From: JAKFDI01 sp044508835
GTDB lineage: Bacteria; Pseudomonadota; Gammaproteobacteria; Burkholderiales; Burkholderiaceae_C
DNA: 64,000 nucleotides
Direction of reading: 5' to 3'
Assembly (NCBI GenBank): GCA_044508835.1
Contig: JBIQHD010000019.1
Coordinates: forward strand, 1 to 64,000
Each line of letters opens with the position of its first letter. The first letter of the stretch is position 1. Shown piece by piece: positions 26,274 to 34,294 of the stretch. The position numbers were made by a program, and so were the translations under genes. Under the pieces are notes generated by a model. It had not been told where the DNA came from and made no database searches. It was given only the letters and a program-made list of their open reading frames with translations.

Positions 26274-27194
26274 TCAGGCGCCCTTGGCAGCCGCCACCTG
26301 CGCAGCGACTTCGGCCGCGAAGTCGTCGACCTTCTTCTCGATGCCCTCGCCGACCACGTAGAGCGTGAAGCCGAGCACCTTGGTGCCCTTTTCCTTGAGC
26401 ATCTGCTCGACGGTCTGCTTGTCGTTCTTGACGAAGGCCTGGTTGAAGAGGCTGACTTCCTTCAGGTACTTCTGCACCGAACCCTCGATGCGCTTGGCCA
26501 CGATCTCGGCCGACTGCGGCGCCTTGCCGGCGGCCTCGGCGGCCTTGGCGTCTTCCGCGGCCTTGCCGGCGGCAACGCTGCGCTCGCGCTCGATCAGGTC
26601 GGCCGGCACCTCGGCCGACGACAGCGCCACCGGCTTCATCGCCGCGACGTGCATGGCGACGTCCTTGGCCGCCACCTCGTCGCCCTCGAACTCGACGACC
26701 ACGCCGATGCGGGTGCCGTGCAGGTAGCTCGCCAGCTTGCCGCCGCCAGCGTAGCGCTTGAAGCGGCGGATCGACATGTTCTCGCCGATCTTGCCGATCA
26801 GGCCCTTGCGCACGTCTTCCACCGTCGGGCCGAAGCTGTCCTGCGCATGCGGCAGTGCCGACAGCGCGGCCACGTCGGCCGGGTTCTCCTTGGCGACCAG
26901 CTCGGCCACGGCCTTGGCGAAGGCGAGGAAGGAGTCGTTCTTCGAGACGAAGTCGGTCTCGCAGTTGATCTCGACCAGCGCGCCGGTCGTGCCGTCGACG
27001 GCGGCCGAGACCACGCCTTCGGCGGTGACGCGCGAGGCGGCCTTGCCGGCCTTGCTGCCGAGCTTCACGCGCAGCAGTTCCTCGGCCTTTTCCATGTTGC
27101 CTTCGGCCTCGGTGAGCGCCTTCTTGCACTCCATCATCGGCGCGTCGGTCTTGGCGCGCAGTTCGGCGACCATGCTGGCGGTGATTGCGGGCAT
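26274..27194 (-). CDS. tsf: Elongation factor Ts
   Basis: 306 residues. The N-terminal UBA-like helix region (VAELRAKTDAPMMECKKAL) and TDFVSKNDSF core motif are clear, with the C-terminal dimerisation subdomain rich in Ala and Lys. It exchanges GDP on EF-Tu. Lies 126 nt downstream of rpsB with a terminator-like hairpin in between, as in many bacteria. Confidence 0.98.
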   Translation of the reverse strand: MPAITASMVAELRAKTDAPMMECKKALTEAEGNMEKAEELLRVKLGSKAGKAASRVTAEGVVSAAVDGTTGALVEINCETDFVSKNDSFLAFAKAVAELVAKENPADVAALSALPHAQDSFGPTVEDVRKGLIGKIGENMSIRRFKRYAGGGKLASYLHGTRIGVVVEFEGDEVAAKDVAMHVAAMKPVALSSAEVPADLIERERSVAAGKAAEDAKAAEAAGKAPQSAEIVAKRIEGSVQKYLKEVSLFNQAFVKNDKQTVEQMLKEKGTKVLGFTLYVVGEGIEKKVDDFAAEVAAQVAAAKGA

Positions 27195-27258
27195 CTTGAT
27201 TTCTCCGTTGGCTGGACGGCGCGCGTCGCGCGGGACGGCGCCTGTCGATTCGGTTTGT

Positions 27259-27284
27259 AAAAAAGAAGGGGCTGTGCCAGCCCC
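27259..27284 (-). terminator. rpsB-tsf intergenic terminator/attenuator
   Basis: Minus-strand RNA: a 7-bp stem (27278-27284 with 27268-27274) with a 3-nt loop, extended by A-U pairs, then a run of six U (27264-27259, after GAA). It would reduce tsf relative to rpsB. Confidence 0.7.
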
Positions 27285-27320
27285 TTTCTTGCCTCACTGC
27301 GACAGTGAGAAGGCGCCTCG

Positions 27321-28067
27321 TCAGACGGCTTCGTCGACTTCCACGAACTCGTCGCCGTCGCCGCCGGCCGCCTGCACGACGTCATTGTTCGCGTTGGCCT
27401 TGCCTTCGAGCACGGCGTCGGCCACGGCGCGTGCATACAGCGCGACGGCCTTGGCGGAGTCGTCGTTGCCCGGGATCACGTAGTCGATGCCCACCGGCGA
27501 GTGGTTGGAGTCGACCACGCCGATCACCGGGATGCCGAGCTTCTTGGCTTCGGCCACGGCGATCTTGTGGTAGCCCACGTCGATGATGAAGATCGCGTCG
27601 GGCAGCGCGTTCATGTCCTGGATGCCGCCGATGTCCTTCTCGAGCTTGGCGAGCTCGCGCTGGAACATCAGCGCTTCCTTCTTGATGCGGATCTCGGTGC
27701 CCGACTCGACTTGCGCCTGCATGTCCTTCAGGCGCTTGAGCGAGCCCTTGACCGTCTTGAAGTTGGTGAGCATGCCGCCGAGCCAGCGCTGGTCGACGAA
27801 GGGCATGCCGGCGCGGCGCGCCTCGGTGGCGATGACCTCGCGCGCCTGGCGCTTGGTGCCCACCATCAGGATGGTGCCGCGCTTGGAGGCGAGCTGGCGG
27901 ATGAACTTCATCGCGTCCTGGAAGAGCGGCTGCGTCTTCTCCAGGTTGATGATGTGGATCTTGTTGCGATGGCCGTAGATGTACGGGGCCATCTTGGGGT
28001 TCCAGAAGCGCGTCTGGTGTCCGAAATGGACGCCGGCTTCCAGCATTTCACGCATGCTGACAGTCAT
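27321..28067 (-). CDS. rpsB: 30S ribosomal protein S2
   Basis: 248 residues. Starts MTVSMREMLEAGVHFGHQTR and contains WNPKMAPYIYG, the GTILMVGTKRQAR block, and DQRWLGGMLTNF, all conserved in S2. ATG 28067 has GGAG 7 nt upstream; an ATG four codons earlier lacks SD spacing. First gene of the long minus-strand cluster, with an extended -10 promoter and a leader of about 170 nt that could carry S2 autoregulation. Confidence 0.98.
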   Translation of the reverse strand: MTVSMREMLEAGVHFGHQTRFWNPKMAPYIYGHRNKIHIINLEKTQPLFQDAMKFIRQLASKRGTILMVGTKRQAREVIATEARRAGMPFVDQRWLGGMLTNFKTVKGSLKRLKDMQAQVESGTEIRIKKEALMFQRELAKLEKDIGGIQDMNALPDAIFIIDVGYHKIAVAEAKKLGIPVIGVVDSNHSPVGIDYVIPGNDDSAKAVALYARAVADAVLEGKANANNDVVQAAGGDGDEFVEVDEAV

Positions 28068-28240
28068 GGGGAGCTCCAAAGGTTGTGTCTAGAATCCGGC
28101 TCGAATCGCGGGGGCCGCACCGGGCACCGCCCGGGAAGAAGGACCACCGCGACACCTTCAAGCAGCCGGCTTCGCGATTTGTTCGTCCGCGCCGCACGCA
28201 CGCCACCCCGGAAGGTCGCTGGGCACTGCTCGGATAAACC
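28068..28240 (-). promoter_or_regulatory. Structured rpsB 5' leader with possible pseudoknot
   Basis: On the minus-strand RNA, AAUCGCG (28179-28173) can pair with CGCGAUU (28110-28104), and CCGGCU (28169-28164) with AGCCGG (28101-28096), which is H-type pseudoknot order. The 53-nt loop between holds two further hairpins: GAAGG/CCUUC and CCGGGC-GGU-GCCCGG (28134-28120). S2 mRNA leaders bind S2 in enterobacteria; that this one does is inference. Confidence 0.5.
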
Positions 28241-28245
28241 GATCG

Positions 28246-28254
28246 AGTATAGCA
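28246..28254 (-). promoter_or_regulatory. Extended -10 promoter of rpsB
   Basis: TGCTATACT on the minus strand: a TG extension plus TATACT (5 of 6). No good -35 is seen, as usual for extended -10 promoters. Start of transcription would be near 28239. The same bases on the plus strand read AGTATAGC and may serve the amidase gene. Confidence 0.6.
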
Positions 28255-28259
28255 TCCCC

Positions 28260-29615
28260 ATGGCCCCCGACCTGACCGCCGCGTACCTGGACATCGCCTC
28301 GGCGCGCGGCAGCGCCGAGCGGCATCTCGAAGCCTCGCTCGCCGCGGCGGACTCGCCGGCATGCCGCCACGCCTTCGTGCGCCGCTTCGACGCGACGGCC
28401 CGGGCCGCCGCGCGATCGGTCGACGCGATGCACGCCGCGGGCGCCCCGCTGCCGCCGCTCGCCGGGCTGGCGGTGAGCGTGAAGGACCTGTTCGACGTGG
28501 CCGGCCAGCCCACCACCGCCGGCTCCGCCGTGCTGGCCGGCGCCGCGCCCGCCGCCGCCGACTGCCCCGCCGTCGCCCGGCTGCGCCGCGCCGGGGCGGC
28601 GCTCGTCGGCCACACCAACATGAGCGAGTTCGCCTTCTCGGGCGTGGGCATCAACCCGCACCACGGCACGCCCGCGAACCCGGCGACGCTGCGCCTCGAC
28701 GCGGCCACCCGCATTCCGGGCGGCTCCACCTCCGGCGGCGCGGTCTCGGTCGCCGCCGGCGCGGCATGGGCGGCGCTCGGCTCGGACACCGGCGGCTCGA
28801 TCCGCATTCCCGCGGCGCTGCAGGGGCTCGTGGGCTTCAAGAACACCGCCCGGCTGACGCCCACCGACGGCGCGATCCCGCTGTCGATGACGCTCGACAC
28901 GGCCTGCGCCATCACGCGCTCGGTGCGCGACGCCGTGCTGCTGCACGAGCTGCTGTCGCAGTCGCCGATACGGCCGGCCGGGCGGCCGATCGACGCCTGC
29001 ACCTTCGCCGTGCCGCAGGCGGTGATGCTCGACGGCCTGGACGCGACGGTCGCCGCGGCCTTCGCGCGCAGCCTGGACGTGCTGCGCGCCGCGGGCGCAC
29101 GGATCGTCGACATCGCGCTGCCCGAGCTGCACGAGCTCGCCGGCATCCAGGCCACCGGCGGGTTCTCGCCGGCCGAAAGCTGGGCCTGGCACCGCGCGCG
29201 GCTGGCCGTCGACGGGCCGCGCTACGACCCGCGCGTGGCCGCGCGGATCCGCCGGGGCGAGGGCATGAGCGCGGCGGACTACATCGACCTGCTGCAGGCG
29301 CGCCGGGCATGGATCGGCCGCATGGACGCCGCCATCCGGCGCTTCGACGCCCTGCTCTCGCCGACCGTCCCCGTCGTGGCGCCGCCGCTCGCGCCGCTGT
29401 TGGAGAGCGACGAGGCGTTCTTCGCCGCCAACGCGCTGCTGCTGCGCAACCCGTCGATCGTCAACATGCTCGACGGCTGCGCCCTGTCCCTGCCCTGCCA
29501 CCGCCCGGACGAGATGCCGGTCGGGCTGATGGTGTGGGCCGGCGCGCTGGCCGACGACCGCGTGCTCGATGCCGCCCTCGCGATCGAAGCCGCCCTCGCC
29601 CGCGCCGGCGGCTGA
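28260..29615 (+). CDS. Amidase signature family protein
   Basis: 451 residues. The Ser-cisSer-Lys triad of the family is complete: Lys in LAVSVKDLFD, Ser in GGSTSGGAVS and nucleophile Ser in GSDTGGSIRIPAALQG. The C-terminal part ends with a typical LPCHRPDEMPVGLMVWA. It hydrolyses an amide; substrate cannot be told, and it is not gatA because gatB and gatC are absent. ATG 28260 has no SD; TATAGC (28248-28253) ends 6 nt before it, suggesting a leaderless mRNA. Divergent from rpsB and 124 nt upstream of nnr. Confidence 0.85.
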   Translation: MAPDLTAAYLDIASARGSAERHLEASLAAADSPACRHAFVRRFDATARAAARSVDAMHAAGAPLPPLAGLAVSVKDLFDVAGQPTTAGSAVLAGAAPAAADCPAVARLRRAGAALVGHTNMSEFAFSGVGINPHHGTPANPATLRLDAATRIPGGSTSGGAVSVAAGAAWAALGSDTGGSIRIPAALQGLVGFKNTARLTPTDGAIPLSMTLDTACAITRSVRDAVLLHELLSQSPIRPAGRPIDACTFAVPQAVMLDGLDATVAAAFARSLDVLRAAGARIVDIALPELHELAGIQATGGFSPAESWAWHRARLAVDGPRYDPRVAARIRRGEGMSAADYIDLLQARRAWIGRMDAAIRRFDALLSPTVPVVAPPLAPLLESDEAFFAANALLLRNPSIVNMLDGCALSLPCHRPDEMPVGLMVWAGALADDRVLDAALAIEAALARAGG

Positions 29616-29739
29616 CGGTCCCGGCCGGCCGCGGGCGGCGATCCGCTTGCAATTTCGCGCCGGGGCCGGCGGACCCTGAAACACAATCGGCACGGCGGCA
29701 CCGGGCCGCTGCCCTCGCGCCTTCGCGCCGCTCCATCGC

Positions 29740-31233
29740 ATGCACCGCATCCTGACTTCCCGACGCTCCTGGCCGCTGCACGGCACGGCGCGCAGCCGCG
29801 CGATCGAGCAGCGCGCCACCGCCGGGCTGCCGGCGCACACGCTCATGCGCCGCGCCGGCCTGGGCATCGCCCGCCTGGCGCTCGCCGTCGCCCCGCACGC
29901 CGCGCGGGTGTGGGTGGCCGCGGGGCCGGGCAACAACGGCGGCGACGGCCTGGACGCCGCGATCCGCCTGCACCTGGCGGGCAAGGCCGTGACCGTCACG
30001 CGGCTGGGCGATCCCGCCGCCCTGCCCGACGACGCGCGCGACGCCCTGCAGCGCGCGCAGGCCGCCGGGCTCGCGATCGGCACCGGCACGCCCCAGCTCG
30101 GACCCGGCGGCCTGGCGATCGACGCCCTGCTCGGCCTGGGCGCCGCCCGCGCGCCCGACGGCGCGCTGGCCGACACGATCACGGCGCTCAACGGGCTGCC
30201 CTGCCCGGTGCTGGCGGTCGACCTGCCCTCGGGCCTGGATGGCCTGACCGGGCAGCCCCACGGCGGCGCCTGCGTGCGTGCGACGCACACGCTGTCGCTG
30301 CTGACGCTCAAGCCCGGCCTGTTCACCGGTTCCGGGCGCGACTGGGCAGGCGAGGTCTGGCTCGACACGCTCGGCGTCGACCTCGACGCGGACGCGCCCG
30401 ATGCCCGCCTCGCCGGCCCGGACGCCGGCGTCGCGGCGCAGCGGCGGCACGCCCAGCACAAGGGCAGCTTCGGCGACGTGGCGGTCGTCGGCGGCGCCGC
30501 CGGGATGACCGGCGCCGCGCTGCTGGCCGCCCGCGCCGCGCACGCGTCCGGCGCGGGGCGGGTGTTCGTCGGCCTGCTGGACGGCGGCTCGCTCACGCAC
30601 GACATCCAGCACCCCGAGCTGATGTTCCGCGCGCGCTGGTGGGAGGCCGCCGCGGGCGTGCTGCAGTCGACCACCATCGTCTGCGGCTGCGGCGGCGGCG
30701 ATGCCGTGCGCGAGATCCTGCCGCGGCTGCTCAAGAGCGCGTCGCGGCTGGTGCTCGACGCGGACGCGCTCAACGCGATCGCGGCCGATTCGCTGCTGCA
30801 GCACCTGCTGCGCGCGCGCAGCGACGGCGAGCGCCTGACGATCCTCACGCCGCATCCACTGGAAGCCGCCCGGCTGCTCGGCCGTGACGCCGGCGAGGTG
30901 CAGGCCGACCGCCTGCAGGCGGCCCAGACGCTGGCCGACCGGCTCGAGGCCGTGGTGGTGCTCAAGGGCTCGGGCAGCATCGTCACGGGGCCGGGGCTGC
31001 TGCCGTCCGTCAACCCGACCGGCGATGCCACGCTCGCCACCGCGGGCACCGGCGACGTGCTCGCCGGCTGGATCGGCGGCCTGTGGGCGCAGCGCGCGGG
31101 GCAGCGGCGCCTCGAGGACCTGCAGCGCCTGGCGGCCGGCGCGGTGTACGCGCACGGCGCCGCCGCCGAGGCCCGCCAGGAGCCGCTGCTGCGTGCGAAC
31201 GACCTGATCGACCGCATGCAGGCCGCCGCCTGA
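29740..31233 (+). CDS. nnr: Bifunctional NAD(P)HX epimerase/dehydratase
   Basis: 497 residues. The N-terminal YjeF_N (epimerase) domain has AAGPGNNGGDGLDAAIRL and AVDLPSGLDGLTG; the C-terminal carbohydrate-kinase-like dehydratase domain has HKGSFGDVAVVGG, LDADALNAI and ATAGTGDVLAGWIGGL. It repairs hydrated NADH and NADPH. The start at 29740 has no clear SD. It converges on rnr, 20 nt between stops. The 124 nt before it contain a CACAAT (29682-29687) that could be a -10, not supported by a -35. Confidence 0.93.
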   Translation: MHRILTSRRSWPLHGTARSRAIEQRATAGLPAHTLMRRAGLGIARLALAVAPHAARVWVAAGPGNNGGDGLDAAIRLHLAGKAVTVTRLGDPAALPDDARDALQRAQAAGLAIGTGTPQLGPGGLAIDALLGLGAARAPDGALADTITALNGLPCPVLAVDLPSGLDGLTGQPHGGACVRATHTLSLLTLKPGLFTGSGRDWAGEVWLDTLGVDLDADAPDARLAGPDAGVAAQRRHAQHKGSFGDVAVVGGAAGMTGAALLAARAAHASGAGRVFVGLLDGGSLTHDIQHPELMFRARWWEAAAGVLQSTTIVCGCGGGDAVREILPRLLKSASRLVLDADALNAIAADSLLQHLLRARSDGERLTILTPHPLEAARLLGRDAGEVQADRLQAAQTLADRLEAVVVLKGSGSIVTGPGLLPSVNPTGDATLATAGTGDVLAGWIGGLWAQRAGQRRLEDLQRLAAGAVYAHGAAAEARQEPLLRANDLIDRMQAAA

Positions 31234-31253
31234 GCGGCCGCCCGCGCGAACGG

Positions 31254-33461
31254 TCAGCGGCGGCGGCCGGACGGCCCCGCGCTCTTGCGCGCCGAGGCCT
31301 TGGCGCCGCGCGCGCCGCCGGCGGCCTCGCCACCCGCCTTGGCGCGGCTGCGGCCGCGGCCTTCCGCCTTGACCGCGCGGTCGGCCGCCTTCACGGCCGC
31401 CAGCTCGGCCACCGCGCTGCCGGCCTTGGAGGCGCGCCCGCGGTGGGCACGCATGAGCGCCGCGTCTTCCGCGCCTTCGTGCACCATGCGGAAGTCGATC
31501 TTCCGGCCATCGAGATCGACCCGGCTGACCTGCACGCGCACGCGCGCGCCGACGGTGTAGCGAACGCCCGTGCGCTCGCCGCGCAGCTCCTGCCGGACCT
31601 CGTCGAAGCGGAAGTACTCGCCGCCCAGCTCGGTGATGTGGACCAGGCCCTCGACGTACAGGCCGTCCAGCGTCACGAACAGGCCGAAGCTCGTGACGGC
31701 GCTCACCGTGCCGGAGAACTCCTCGCCCAGCCGTTCGCGCATGTAGCGGCACTTGAGCCAGGCCTCGACATCGCGCGAGGCCTCGTCGGCACGCCGCTCG
31801 TTGGCGCTGCAGTGCGCGCCGGCCGTCTCCCACATCTCGGCTTCCTCGGGCGCGGTGCGGGCCGCCTTGCCGCCGCGGCGCACCGCCGGCGCATCGACGA
31901 CCTTGCCGCTCAGCAGCTGGTAGCGCTTGCCGCCGAGCAGCGCCTTGATCACCCGGTGCACCAGCAGGTCGGGATAGCGGCGGATCGGGCTCGTGAAGTG
32001 CGTGTAGGCCTCGTAGGCCAGGCCGAAGTGGCCGCTGTTGGTGCCGGTGTAGATCGCCTGCTGCATCGAGCGCAGCAGCATGGTGTGGATCTGCAGCGCG
32101 TCGATGCGGTCCTTGGTGGCCGCGGCGATGGCCTGGAACTCGCCCGGCTTCGGATCGTCGCTGATCGACAGCCCGATGCCGAGCTGGCGCAGGTAGTTCT
32201 GCAGCAGCGTCTTCTTCTCGGGCGTCGGGCCCTCGTGCACGCGGTAGAGCGACGGATGCGGCGCCTGCGCGATGAAGTCGGCGGCGCACACGTTGGCCGC
32301 GAGCATCGCCTCCTCGATCAGCTTGTGCGCCTCGGTGCGCGTGCGCGGCACGATCTTCTCGATGTGGCCGTTCTCGTCGCAGACGATCTGCGTCTCGGTG
32401 GTCTCGAAGTCGACCGCGCCGCGCCGCGTGCGTTCCTTCAGCAGGGCGCGGTAGACGCCGTTGAGGTTCAGCAGATCGGGCACCAGGTCGGCGCGCCGCG
32501 CGGCCTCGGGGCCGTGGGTGTTGCCGAGGACGGCAGCCACCTCGGTGTAGGTGAGGCGCGCATGCGAGCAGATCACCGCCGGGAAGAACTGGTACGCGTG
32601 GATCTCGCCGGCGGCCGTGACCAGCATGTCGCACACCATCGCGAGGCGGTCCTCGTTCGGGTTGAGCGAGCACAGCCCGTTCGAGAGCTTCTCCGGCAGC
32701 ATCGGGATGACGCGGCGCGGGAAGTACACCGAGGTGGCCCGCTCGTAGGCGTCGTCGTCGATCGGCTCGCCCGGCTTCACGTAGTGGCTCACGTCGGCGA
32801 TGGCGACGACCAGGCGCCAGCCCTTCGCGCGGCCCACCTTCGCGGGTTCGCAGTACACCGCGTCGTCGAAGTCGCGCGCGTCCTCGCCGTCGATGGTGAC
32901 CAGCGGCACGTCGGTCAGGTCGATGCGGTGGCGGCGATCGGCCGGGCGGATCCTGTCGGGCAGCGCCGCCGCCTGCGCCAGCGTCTCGGGCGAGAAGCGG
33001 TGCGGCACCTCGTACTTGCGCACGGCGATCTCGATCTCCATGCCGGGGTCGTCGATCTCGCCCAGCACCTCGCTCACGCGGCCCACGGGCTGCGAGTACA
33101 TCGACGGCGCCTCGGTGAGCTCGACGGCCACCACCTGCCCGGCCACGGCATCGGCGATGCCGTTCTTCGGGATAAGGATGTCCTGGCCGTAGCGCTTGTC
33201 CTCGGGCGCGACGAGCCACACGCCGCTCTCGTTGAGCAGCCGGCCGATGATCGGCGCCTTCTTGCGCTCGATGATCTCGAGCACGCGCGCCTCGGGGCGC
33301 CCCTTGCGGTCGTGGCGGATGATCCGCGCCTTCACCCGGTCGCGGTGCAGCACCGCGCGCATTTCCTGCGGGGAGAGGTAGAGATCGGGCTGGCGGTCGT
33401 CGCGGACGATGAACCCGTGGCCGTCACGGTGGCCTTGCACCGTGCCTTCGACTTCACTCAT
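31254..33461 (-). CDS. rnr: Ribonuclease R, lacking the N-terminal helix-turn-helix
   Basis: 735 residues. It begins MSEVEGTVQGHRDGHGF, directly at the first cold-shock domain, whereas E. coli RNase R has about 80 residues of winged-helix before that point. The RNB catalytic domain has IDGEDARDFDDAVY with the metal-binding Asp residues, HFTSPIRRYPDL and the S1 domain FSGTVSAVTSFGLFVTL; a Lys/Arg/Ala-rich tail follows (about 685-735). It degrades structured RNA 3' to 5'. ATG 33461 is the only sensible start: the frame upstream runs antisense across the tRNA-Leu. Divergent from that tRNA gene. Confidence 0.95.
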   Translation of the reverse strand: MSEVEGTVQGHRDGHGFIVRDDRQPDLYLSPQEMRAVLHRDRVKARIIRHDRKGRPEARVLEIIERKKAPIIGRLLNESGVWLVAPEDKRYGQDILIPKNGIADAVAGQVVAVELTEAPSMYSQPVGRVSEVLGEIDDPGMEIEIAVRKYEVPHRFSPETLAQAAALPDRIRPADRRHRIDLTDVPLVTIDGEDARDFDDAVYCEPAKVGRAKGWRLVVAIADVSHYVKPGEPIDDDAYERATSVYFPRRVIPMLPEKLSNGLCSLNPNEDRLAMVCDMLVTAAGEIHAYQFFPAVICSHARLTYTEVAAVLGNTHGPEAARRADLVPDLLNLNGVYRALLKERTRRGAVDFETTETQIVCDENGHIEKIVPRTRTEAHKLIEEAMLAANVCAADFIAQAPHPSLYRVHEGPTPEKKTLLQNYLRQLGIGLSISDDPKPGEFQAIAAATKDRIDALQIHTMLLRSMQQAIYTGTNSGHFGLAYEAYTHFTSPIRRYPDLLVHRVIKALLGGKRYQLLSGKVVDAPAVRRGGKAARTAPEEAEMWETAGAHCSANERRADEASRDVEAWLKCRYMRERLGEEFSGTVSAVTSFGLFVTLDGLYVEGLVHITELGGEYFRFDEVRQELRGERTGVRYTVGARVRVQVSRVDLDGRKIDFRMVHEGAEDAALMRAHRGRASKAGSAVAELAAVKAADRAVKAEGRGRSRAKAGGEAAGGARGAKASARKSAGPSGRRR

Positions 33462-33484
33462 CAGCTCTGCGCCGATCGAGTTGC

Positions 33485-33514
33485 TTGTGAATGATGTTTT
33501 TTTGATGATATGAT
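33485..33514 (+). promoter_or_regulatory. Promoter of tRNA-Leu
   Basis: TTGTGA (33485-33490), 18-nt spacer and TATGAT (33509-33514, 5 of 6). Predicted start about 33521, some 11 nt before the mature tRNA 5' end. This AT-rich patch stands out from its surroundings. Confidence 0.6.
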
Positions 33515-33531
33515 CCAAGACTTCCTGAAAT

Positions 33532-33616
<85 letters not shown>

Positions 33617-33639
33617 GAGTTGAAATGTGGGGACAAGCA

Positions 33640-33663
33640 AGGTCGCAGTATGCGGCCTTTTTT
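33640..33663 (+). terminator. Terminator of tRNA-Leu
   Basis: An 8-bp stem (33640-33647 with 33651-33658, one G-U) with a 3-nt loop, followed by TTTTTT (33658-33663), 24 nt after the tRNA. Confidence 0.8.
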
Positions 33664-33710
33664 GTTGCCCGTTTTGTTGCCCATTTTGGGTCTGCACGGG
33701 GTCTGCACGG
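33660..33710. repeat. Two adjacent short tandem duplications after tRNA-Leu
   Basis: TTTTGTTGCCC occurs at 33660-33670 and 33672-33682 (12-nt period), then GGTCTGCACGG at 33689-33699 and 33700-33710 (11-nt period). Both lie in the 136-nt gap between the tRNA and the phosphoribosyltransferase gene. No gene is seen here. Confidence 0.8.
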
Positions 33711-33752
33711 CATGCCCGGACGCATCGCCCGGGCGGCAGCGGCAGGCGGCGT

Positions 33753-34274
33753 TCAGATGGCGAATTTCTTCGCCAGCCCTTCGGGACGAAGGATGTCGTA
33801 GTCCTCGAACGGCTGGTGGATCCACGGGCTGGTGGGCAGCATCTCGACGTAGTAGTCGGGCGTGTAGCTGGACACGCCCTTGGTCCAGATCACCGCCGAG
33901 CGCAGTTCGCTGATCGAGGGCATGCCGCGCAGGCGTTCGACCACGGCGCGCAGCGTCACGCCGGAATCGGCCAGGTCGTCGACGAGCAGCACGCGCCCGG
34001 CGATCTCGCCCTTGGGCAGCGTGATGTACTTGGCCATGTCGAGCCGGCCCTGGATGGTGCCGGCCTCGGCGCGGTAGGAGCTCGTCGACATGATCGCCAG
34101 CGGCTTGTCGAACACGCGCGAGAGGATGTCGCCGGGGCGCAGGCCGCCGCGCGCGAGGCACAGGATCTGGTCGAAGGCCCAGCCCGAAGCGTGCACCTTG
34201 AGCGCCAGACGCTCGGTGAGCATGTGGTACTCGTCCCAGGAGACGTACAGGTGTTTGCCGTCGTCGGTCAGCAT
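33753..34274 (-). CDS. Type I phosphoribosyltransferase (purine-type, XGPRT-like)
   Basis: 173 residues. The PRPP-binding loop is VLLVDDLADSGVTL (acidic pair near residues 99-100), with LARGGLRPGDIL as the PPi loop. Length and motifs match the Gpt/hypoxanthine-type phosphoribosyltransferases; substrate base is not decided. ATG 34274 has GAGG about 9 nt upstream. It lies 20 nt downstream of purA on the same strand, which fits purine salvage. Last gene of the hfq-hfl-his-pur run; a GC hairpin (33714-33734) lies after it. Confidence 0.88.
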   Translation of the reverse strand: MLTDDGKHLYVSWDEYHMLTERLALKVHASGWAFDQILCLARGGLRPGDILSRVFDKPLAIMSTSSYRAEAGTIQGRLDMAKYITLPKGEIAGRVLLVDDLADSGVTLRAVVERLRGMPSISELRSAVIWTKGVSSYTPDYYVEMLPTSPWIHQPFEDYDILRPEGLAKKFAI

Positions 34275-34294
34275 CTCGGTGATCCTCGTTCGAT

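Noticed and set aside
29461..33219. A 1252-codon minus-strand open frame across rnr and antisense to nnr and the amidase
   Set aside because: It shares bases with the true rnr frame shifted, and no part looks like a protein family.
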